In this document: positions 6,795-11,100 of the stretch, piece after piece
How the letters are laid out: each line of letters starts with the position of its first letter
How positions within the stretch are numbered: the first letter of the stretch is position 1
Assembly: GCA_958436045.1 (NCBI GenBank)
Contig: CAUBIP010000059.1
Span: forward strand, 1-11,100
Source: an uncultured Oscillospiraceae bacterium
GTDB taxonomy: Bacteria; Bacillota; Clostridia; Oscillospirales; Oscillospiraceae
Reading direction: 5' to 3'
Length of the DNA: 11,100 nucleotides
Notes under the pieces: model-generated
Seen by the model: only the letters and a program-made list of their open reading frames with translations
The model's database searches: none
Told to the model about the DNA's origin: nothing
Translations under genes and position numbers: made by a program

Positions 6795-6824
6795 AAAAAG
6801 GAACGGCAACCGCCGTTCCTTTTT
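6795..6824. terminator. Bidirectional terminator between the reductase and the CBS gene
   Basis: AAAAAGGAACGGC (6795-6807), a four-base loop and the exact complement GCCGTTCCTTTTT (6812-6824). Both strands read as a GC-rich 8-bp stem followed by five T, which fits the convergent genes ending at 6771 and 6833. Confidence 0.9.
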
Positions 6825-6832
6825 GACAATCT

Positions 6833-7246
6833 CTACATATTCGACGTATCAAAATGCTGCAGCCAATACTGCATAATGGCCCGGCGGGTGACGAGGCCGA
6901 TAAACGCGCCCTTGTCGTCAATGACCGGCACGAAGTTCTGGTCCGACGCCGCAAAGAGCAGCGCGCTCATCTCCGTCGAGACCGGCACGGGCCGGTTGTC
7001 CCGCCGGTGGTGGATCTCCATAATGGAGTGCTCCTCCGTCTTGCGCAGGTCCATCTGGCAGAGGTCCTTCACCGCCCATAATAGGTCGCCCTCTGTCAGC
7101 GCCCCGCGGTACGCGCCGTCCCGGGAAATGATGGGGATGGCCGAATAGCCAACCTTCTGCATCTTCTCCATCGCCTGACGAATGGTATAGTCATCATATA
7201 AGTAATCACAGGAAGCCTTCGGGGTCAGAAAAAACAGGATGTTCAT
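6833..7246 (-). CDS. Two-CBS-domain protein
   Basis: A 137-residue soluble protein made almost entirely of a CBS-domain pair (Bateman module). CBS1 covers about residues 13-60 (YTIRQAMEKMQKVGYSAIPII, then GALTEGDLLW) and CBS2 about 75-130 (VPVSTEMSALLFAASDQNFVPVID, then GAFIGLVTRRAI). Such modules bind adenine nucleotides (AMP, ATP, in some Firmicutes c-di-AMP) and act as sensors. The size is close to the stand-alone Bacillus protein DarB (YkuL), a c-di-AMP receptor, but I cannot show orthology from sequence alone. The start ATG (7244-7246) has AAGGAG (7253-7258) six bases upstream; a longer open frame upstream is not coding. It is monocistronic, with a promoter at about 7324-7332 and a terminator right after its TAG stop. 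That stop, followed at once by the terminator, shows that TAG acts as a stop codon in this genome. Confidence 0.88.
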   Translation of the reverse strand: MNILFFLTPKASCDYLYDDYTIRQAMEKMQKVGYSAIPIISRDGAYRGALTEGDLLWAVKDLCQMDLRKTEEHSIMEIHHRRDNRPVPVSTEMSALLFAASDQNFVPVIDDKGAFIGLVTRRAIMQYWLQHFDTSNM

Positions 7247-7323
7247 ACGCTGCTCCTTCGCCAACGATTCCGCCCCGCTTTTTCGCGCAAAGGCGACGAA
7301 AAACAGGCGGTCATTACAAAAAT

Positions 7324-7332
7324 AGTATAGCA
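7324..7332 (-). promoter_or_regulatory. Extended -10 of the CBS-gene promoter
   Basis: The minus strand reads TGC-TATACT (hexamer 7324-7329), giving a predicted start near 7317 and a leader of about 70 bases. There is no good -35 at 17 bp (ACCGAA); the extended TGN motif may compensate. Confidence 0.55.
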
Positions 7333-7417
7333 CACTTTCGCCGCCATTCGGTGAACGAATTGTAAACATCCCATTCCGCGCGCCAAAGCGCTGGACCTGC
7401 CCACCTGTACCGCCGGG

Positions 7418-7447
7418 AGAATAAGCTGGAAATAACTGCGGATAATA
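7418..7447 (+). promoter_or_regulatory. Candidate sigma-G-type promoter of spoVT
   Basis: AGAATA (7418-7423), a 17-bp spacer and GATAATA (7441-7447) match the Bacillus sigma-G consensus (TGAATA / CATAMTA) at five of six and six of seven positions. In B. subtilis spoVT is transcribed in the forespore by sigma-G, so the match is biologically apt. The leader would be about 100 bases. A sigma-A reading is not excluded. Confidence 0.45.
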
Positions 7448-7555
7448 AGGGCGGAAACCATCCCCAAACACTGCATTTCCCCAGCGCCCGCGCCCCGAAA
7501 AATCCCCCCCCACAGCAAAAATCGCAGAAAATCAATGAGAAAGGCTTGAGAATTT

Positions 7556-8098
7556 ATGAAGGCTACAGGTATCGTTCGCAGGATCGACGACCTCGGTCGC
7601 GTCGTCATCCCCAAAGAAATCCGCCGCACCCTGCACATCCGCGAGGGCGACCCCCTGGAAATTTATACGGAAAAGGACGGCGAGGTGATCTTTAAAAAAT
7701 ACTCCCCGATGGGTGATCTGCAAAATTTCGCCGTGCAGATGTGTGACGCCATTGGAAAAAATACGGGGCATATCGCCGCCGTTTCAGACCGCGACAGCAT
7801 CATTGCCCTGGCCGGCGCGCCACGGCGGGAGCTTCTGGACAAACCCAACTCGGCAGATCTGGAGCAGATCATGGAGCGGCGCAAGTGCTACCGCTACACG
7901 CCGGGCAGCGCCAAGCTGCGGGCCGCCGAGACGGCCGACCGCTATCACCTTGGCATCGCCGCGCCCATCGTCTCCCAGGGCGATCTTATGGGATGCGTCA
8001 TGCTGCTGATGGATGAACACGAGCAGGCCCCCGGCGAGGGCGACCAGCGCCTGGCCCAGACCGTCGCCGGATTTTTGGCAAAGCAGATGGAGAATTAA
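7556..8098 (+). CDS. spoVT: Stage V sporulation protein T (AbrB-type transcriptional regulator)
   Basis: This 180-residue protein matches SpoVT in length (178 in B. subtilis) and layout. The N-terminal swapped-hairpin AbrB DNA-binding domain is unmistakable: MKATGIVRRIDDLGRVVIPK, then EIRRTLHIREGDPLEIYTE (residues 1-41). The C-terminal part (about 55-180) is the GAF-like domain, with YHLGIAAPIVSQGDLMGCVM near its end. In B. subtilis SpoVT is a forespore regulator that tunes sigma-G-dependent genes and so spore coat and germination properties. Its presence supports an endospore-forming host. The ATG at 7556 has AAAGG at 7540-7544, an 11-base spacing. The gene is alone: the next gene has its own promoter, and a terminator begins six bases after the TAA. 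Confidence 0.95.
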   Translation: MKATGIVRRIDDLGRVVIPKEIRRTLHIREGDPLEIYTEKDGEVIFKKYSPMGDLQNFAVQMCDAIGKNTGHIAAVSDRDSIIALAGAPRRELLDKPNSADLEQIMERRKCYRYTPGSAKLRAAETADRYHLGIAAPIVSQGDLMGCVMLLMDEHEQAPGEGDQRLAQTVAGFLAKQMEN

Positions 8099-8103
8099 GC
8101 TGT

Positions 8104-8141
8104 GCAGCATTGTGGCCCGCTTGCCGCAGTGCTGCATTTTT
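8104..8141 (+). terminator. Terminator of spoVT
   Basis: GCAGCATTG (8104-8112) pairs with CAGTGCTGC (8127-8135) through nine base pairs including one G-U, extended by an inner GGC/GCC, and is followed by ATTTTT (T-run 8137-8141). It starts directly after the spoVT stop codon and separates spoVT from the next gene. Confidence 0.8.
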
Positions 8142-8204
8142 CCTGCACTGCACTCCTCAAAATCTACATATTTTGCAAAAATATACCTGGAGCCGAAATA
8201 AAAT

Positions 8205-8233
8205 TTGCCACGCCTTTTAAAGTATGGTATAAT
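8205..8233 (+). promoter_or_regulatory. Sigma-A promoter predicting a leaderless transcript
   Basis: TTGCCA (8205-8210), exactly 17 bp, then TATAAT (8228-8233) with an upstream TGG extension. Counting seven bases on from the last -10 base puts the transcription start at A8240, which is also the first base of the ATG of the following gene. Confidence 0.75.
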
Positions 8234-8239
8234 TGTCAT

Positions 8240-9652
8240 ATGGAGAAAAGAGCGAATTATTACGTCAGCACGAAAGACGTGCTGATCTGGCTCGCGACTT
8301 TGCTATTTGTCTGCTCGGCAGGCTTCCGCATCGCATATTTCTGCCAGAAAGGAGCAGATACAACGACGGTGTGGTTCCAGATCGTCCTGCCGGTCATAGC
8401 GACGCTGCTTTACGCCGCGATCCTTCTGTTTGATGGGAGGGAGCATTTCTACCGGACTGCCTTCCCCCTGTTTTTGATCGTGATCTATCTTGCCCAGCAC
8501 ACGCTGGCCTCCGGGATGCACAAGCAATTTGTGCTGGTCCACTGGATCGTCTATCTGGCGCTTTGGGTCCTGTACCGGCAGGTCACCGCAGGGTATTACC
8601 GCCGGGTTGCCCTGCTCTGGGTCGTCTTCCTGGGTGTCAGCGCATACTTTGTATACGAGACGAAGGCTTTTTACCTCGCCGGTGTCTCCCCGCTGCAATA
8701 CCTGATGAAGCTCCCGGACCTGATGTTCTCCCTGGGCGTCTTCTTCACCTGCCTTTCCATCCGCACCCATACGGACAGCCTGTATCACCCCACCTGGGGC
8801 GACCGCAGCGACGGCCGCCGTCTGCGCACCCTCTCCCCCATGGCCCAGGTCACGACCTATATCATGCCCGACCGCAACGGCGCCTCGAATTTTATCCGCG
8901 ACAGCATCGAGATCAGCGCCCTGGAGCGCTATATCCGGGAAAAGCGCAAGGCAGGTCTGCCCGGCTTCGGCATCACGGAGGCGATCATGGCGGCCTATGT
9001 CCGCTGCATCGCCCGCTACCCGGGCTGCAACCGCTTTCTCTCCGGACAGAAGGTCTATGCCCGGGGCAATGATATCCAGGTTTGCATGGTTGTCAAAAAG
9101 GAAATGCGGACAGACGCTCCAGATACGGTCATTAAGCTACACCTGACTCCGACCGATACCGTCGAGGAGATTTATCACAAATTCCGCAGTGCCGTCGCCG
9201 AAACGCAAAACGAAGCAGCGGATAGTTTCTTCGACTGCGTCGCCGGCGCCCTGTCGACCATCCCCGGCGTCTTTTTAAAATTCACCGTCTGGTTCCTAAA
9301 AATGCTGGACTATTTCGGCCTGCTGCCCAAGGTCCTGCTGGAGGTCAGCCCGTTCCACGGCTCGATCTTCTTCACCTCCATGGGCTCTCTGGGGATCCCG
9401 CCGGTGTTCCACCACCTCTACGACTTTGGCAACCTGCCGGTGTTCTGCGCCTTCGGCTGCAAGCGCCGGGTCCTGGAGCCACAGCAGGACGGCACCCTCG
9501 CCGTGCGCCGCTATGTCGACTACACCTTCAATTTAGACGAGCGCACCGTCGACGGCTTCTACTATGCCGAGGCCCTGAAATACTTCCGCCGCCTCCTGAA
9601 AGAACCCACCCGCCTGGAAGAGCCCATCGAAGTCCAGCGGGATATTGATTGA
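8240..9652 (+). CDS. Six-TM membrane protein fused to an E2/CAT-like acyltransferase-fold domain
   Basis: A 470-residue protein in two halves. The first (residues 1-175) has six hydrophobic segments, about 14-34, 44-64, 74-92, 96-112, 123-140 and 152-174. The second (about 190-465) resembles the catalytic domain of 2-oxoacid dehydrogenase E2 and chloramphenicol acetyltransferase: an ARGNDIQVCMVVKKEM strand, SPFHGSIFFTSMGSLGIP in place of the E2 'tfTisNlG' strand, and a C-terminal DERTVDGFYYAEAL that aligns with the DHRxxDG active-site motif. The catalytic His is Glu434 (9539-9541), while Asp438-Gly439 remain. No lipoyl domain and no E1 or E3 gene is nearby, so a role in a 2-oxoacid dehydrogenase is unlikely despite the name such proteins usually receive. 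I chose ATG 8240 because the frame upstream is covered by the spoVT terminator and promoter; it has no ribosome binding site. Stand-alone E2-like proteins of this type occur in Clostridia; function unknown. Confidence 0.75.
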   Translation: MEKRANYYVSTKDVLIWLATLLFVCSAGFRIAYFCQKGADTTTVWFQIVLPVIATLLYAAILLFDGREHFYRTAFPLFLIVIYLAQHTLASGMHKQFVLVHWIVYLALWVLYRQVTAGYYRRVALLWVVFLGVSAYFVYETKAFYLAGVSPLQYLMKLPDLMFSLGVFFTCLSIRTHTDSLYHPTWGDRSDGRRLRTLSPMAQVTTYIMPDRNGASNFIRDSIEISALERYIREKRKAGLPGFGITEAIMAAYVRCIARYPGCNRFLSGQKVYARGNDIQVCMVVKKEMRTDAPDTVIKLHLTPTDTVEEIYHKFRSAVAETQNEAADSFFDCVAGALSTIPGVFLKFTVWFLKMLDYFGLLPKVLLEVSPFHGSIFFTSMGSLGIPPVFHHLYDFGNLPVFCAFGCKRRVLEPQQDGTLAVRRYVDYTFNLDERTVDGFYYAEALKYFRRLLKEPTRLEEPIEVQRDID

Positions 9653-9685
9653 AGGATACATTAGAAATAGAACCGAAATAAACTG

Positions 9686-9722
9686 CAAAGACGTGCTGCG
9701 GCAAATACGCAGCACGTCTTTG
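9686..9722. terminator. Bidirectional terminator-like hairpin
   Basis: CAAAGACGTGCTGCG (9686-9700) and its exact complement (9708-9722) form a 15-bp stem with a seven-base loop. It sits between the convergent E2-like gene (ends 9652) and the small minus-strand gene (ends 9733). The T-rich parts are short on both strands (TCTTTG within the stem), so efficiency is uncertain. Confidence 0.75.
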
Positions 9723-9732
9723 TGATTTCCAT

Positions 9733-9933
9733 TCAATTTTCTTCTAATTCCAGCAGCCGGGCCAGCTTAGCGCGCTGCTGGGACGTCAGATTTCGCTCTT
9801 TTGCGGCTTCTGCAAAATGCTTCTTCCCTTTGATCGTGATCGCCTCCGGCGGAAACAGTGCCTTGATCTCCTGCATCCGGTCCAGCAGTGACAGCGGCGG
9901 ACGCCGGGGCTTTGATTTCTTCTTTTTTCCCAC
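9733..9933 (-). CDS. Small basic protein downstream of ychF, function unknown
   Basis: A 66-residue protein with a Lys/Arg-rich start (MGKKKKSKPRRPP), a central EAITIKGKKHFAEAAKERN and a helical Leu/Glu-rich end. There is no signal peptide, TM segment or known motif that I recognise. The start is GTG (9931-9933), preceded by a G-rich site (AGGGGGGG, 9938-9945) five bones of sequence away on the minus strand, i.e. a 4-base gap. It lies 34 bases after the ychF stop and before the shared terminator, so it is probably the second gene of a ychF operon. The charge profile would suit RNA or ribosome binding, but that is only a guess. It could also be a conserved short protein of the family to which the host belongs; comparison with neighbours of ychF in related genomes would show that. 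Confidence 0.6.
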   Translation of the reverse strand: MGKKKKSKPRRPPLSLLDRMQEIKALFPPEAITIKGKKHFAEAAKERNLTSQQRAKLARLLELEEN

Positions 9934-9967
9934 AGCGCCCCCCCTGTTTTGCCGCCGTTATTCTAGA

Positions 9968-11065
9968 TCAAACATTAAACAGGAAGTTGACCACGTCGCC
10001 GTCCTGCATGACGTACTCCTTGCCTTCGCTGCGGAGCAGGCCCTTGGCCCGGGCTGCGGCCAGGGTCTGGCACGCCTGCAGATCGTCAAAGGCGACGACC
10101 TCGGCGCGGATAAAGCCCCGCTCAAAGTCCGTGTGGATCTTGCCCGCCGCCTGGGGCGCCTTCGTCCCCTTGCGGATCGTCCAGGCGCGGCATTCGTCAC
10201 TGCCAGCCGTCAGGAACGAGATCAGGCCCAGCAGCGCGTAGCTCCGCTGGATGAGCAGGTCCAGGCCAGAGGTCTGCAGGCCCAGTTCCTCCATGAACAT
10301 CGCTTTTTCCTCCGGGTCGTCCAACTCGGCAATATCCGCCTCCAGCTTCGCGCAGATGGGCAGCACCTGGCTCCCCTCCGCCTCCGCCAGCTCCGCCACC
10401 TGGCGGAAATAGGCGACAGACTCCGGTGCGGCGACGTCGTCCTCCGAGAGGTTGGCGGCGTAGATCGTCTTTTTCAGTGTCAGCAGATCCGAGGTGGCGA
10501 TGAGGGCCATTTCCTCTGGGCTTCCGTCAAAGGTCCGGGCCAGCTTGCCGCCGCTCATATGCTCCTTCAGCGCGCCGAAGACATCCAGTTCCTTCTGGAA
10601 GCTCTTATTGCCGCTCTTGAGGCCTTTCTGCGCCTTTTCCAGCCGCCGGTCGATCATTTCCAGGTCCGCCATGATGAGCTCCAGGTTGATAATATCAATA
10701 TCCCGCAGCGGATCCGTGCTGCCCTCGACATGGGTCACATTCGCATTATCAAAGCAGCGGACGACATGGACGATGGCATCCGTATTGCGGATGTTAGAGA
10801 GGAATTTATTCCCCAGACCCTCGCCCTGGCTCGCGCCCTTGACCAGCCCCGCGATATCGACAAATTCGATGACCGCCGGCGTAAACTTCTTCGGCTGGTA
10901 CTGATCTCGCAGCCACTCCAGCCGCTGATCCGGCACCGCGACCATCCCCACATTCGGGTCGATGGTGCAAAACGCATAATTATCCGCCGGGACCCCGGCA
11001 TTGGTGATCGCATTAAACAAAGTAGACTTCCCCACATTTGGCAGCCCGACGATACCTAATTTCAT
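9968..11065 (-). CDS. ychF: YchF/OLA1-type P-loop ATPase
   Basis: A complete 365-residue YchF (E. coli form 363), a ribosome-associated member of the Obg-related P-loop family that binds ATP rather than GTP. The G1 motif GLPNVGKST is at 7-15, the switch region with the G3 motif DIAG at 70-73 and GLVKGASQGEGLGNKFL after it. The fourth motif is NLSE at 205-208 in place of NKxD, which is the change associated with ATP preference. The C-terminal TGS domain is present (about 280-363; FLTAGSDECRAWTIRKGTKA, then GFIRAEVVAFDDL near its end). The protein is linked in other bacteria to translation and oxidative-stress responses. ATG (11063-11065) has AAGGAG about 11 bases upstream; an ATG closer to that site is out of frame. 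The stop is TGA (9968-9970). The promoter lies beyond the window edge. Confidence 0.97.
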   Translation of the reverse strand: MKLGIVGLPNVGKSTLFNAITNAGVPADNYAFCTIDPNVGMVAVPDQRLEWLRDQYQPKKFTPAVIEFVDIAGLVKGASQGEGLGNKFLSNIRNTDAIVHVVRCFDNANVTHVEGSTDPLRDIDIINLELIMADLEMIDRRLEKAQKGLKSGNKSFQKELDVFGALKEHMSGGKLARTFDGSPEEMALIATSDLLTLKKTIYAANLSEDDVAAPESVAYFRQVAELAEAEGSQVLPICAKLEADIAELDDPEEKAMFMEELGLQTSGLDLLIQRSYALLGLISFLTAGSDECRAWTIRKGTKAPQAAGKIHTDFERGFIRAEVVAFDDLQACQTLAAARAKGLLRSEGKEYVMQDGDVVNFLFNV

Positions 11066-11100
11066 TTGTACTCATTCTCCTTCGATTTTCCTTGATTTTC

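Larger units (their letters stand above)
7247..7555. other. Divergent intergenic region between the CBS gene and spoVT
   Basis: These 309 bases hold the minus-strand CBS promoter and leader (7247-7332), a candidate forespore-type promoter for spoVT (7418-7447), a run of eight C (7504-7511), and the spoVT ribosome binding site (AAAGG, 7540-7544). I see no gene here. Confidence 0.6.

Noticed and set aside
5926..6954. Minus-strand frame of 342 codons across the reductase
   Set aside because: It is antisense to an SDR with all catalytic motifs, runs through the bidirectional terminator and overlaps the CBS gene end. It is a shadow frame.
7504..7511. Run of eight C upstream of spoVT as a phase-variable tract
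   Set aside because: It lies in the leader, neither inside a coding region nor between promoter boxes, so a length change has no obvious effect. It may also be a sequencing-sensitive homopolymer.
8102..8239. Upstream GTG start that would lengthen the E2-like protein by 46 residues
   Set aside because: The added part would be encoded by the spoVT terminator hairpin and by the promoter of the gene itself, and there is no ribosome binding site before the GTG.
9539..9649. E2-like domain as part of a 2-oxoacid dehydrogenase complex
   Set aside because: There is no lipoyl or peripheral-subunit-binding domain and no E1 or E3 gene in the window, and the catalytic His is replaced by Glu. The protein is membrane-bound.

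Overview
The window looks like a piece of chromosome from a GC-rich, endospore-forming member of the Clostridia, most likely a gut Oscillospiraceae-type bacterium. The support is a recognisable spoVT sporulation regulator, a secreted protein with three S-layer homology (SLH) domains, strong AGGAGG-type ribosome binding sites and sigma-A promoters of Firmicute type. The assignment to family is an inference. No mobile element, tRNA, rRNA or CRISPR array is visible.

Layout, left to right. (1) 1-153: the C-terminal end of a plus-strand protein with an Ig/PKD-like beta domain, followed by a 377-base non-coding stretch with a terminator and a separate perfect palindrome. (2) 531-5018, minus: a very large secreted SLH surface protein (signal peptide, coiled coil, GLUG-like beta region, nine ~39-residue Cys/His repeats, three SLH domains). 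The reading frame is broken by one in-frame TAG at codon 174. (3) 5029-5739, minus: a TetR-family regulator directly upstream in the same operon. (4) 5740-6024: a divergent control region whose 14-bp palindrome overlaps promoters for both directions. (5) 6025-6771, plus: a short-chain dehydrogenase/reductase. (6) 6833-7246, minus: a two-CBS-domain protein, convergent with the reductase across a shared bidirectional terminator. (7) 7556-8098, plus: spoVT, with a candidate sigma-G promoter. (8) 8240-9652, plus: a six-TM protein fused to an acyltransferase-fold (CAT/E2) domain whose usual catalytic histidine is glutamate. Its promoter predicts a leaderless mRNA. (9) 9733-11065, minus: ychF (complete) followed by a small basic protein.

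How they may work together: the TetR regulator probably represses its own operon, and so the surface protein. It may also control the divergent reductase, because the operator overlaps the -35 of one candidate reductase promoter. The other units look independent; each has its own promoter and/or terminator. The points most worth a second look are the amber-interrupted surface protein, the membrane-tethered E2-like domain with the altered active site, the predicted leaderless transcript, and the compact divergent operator.
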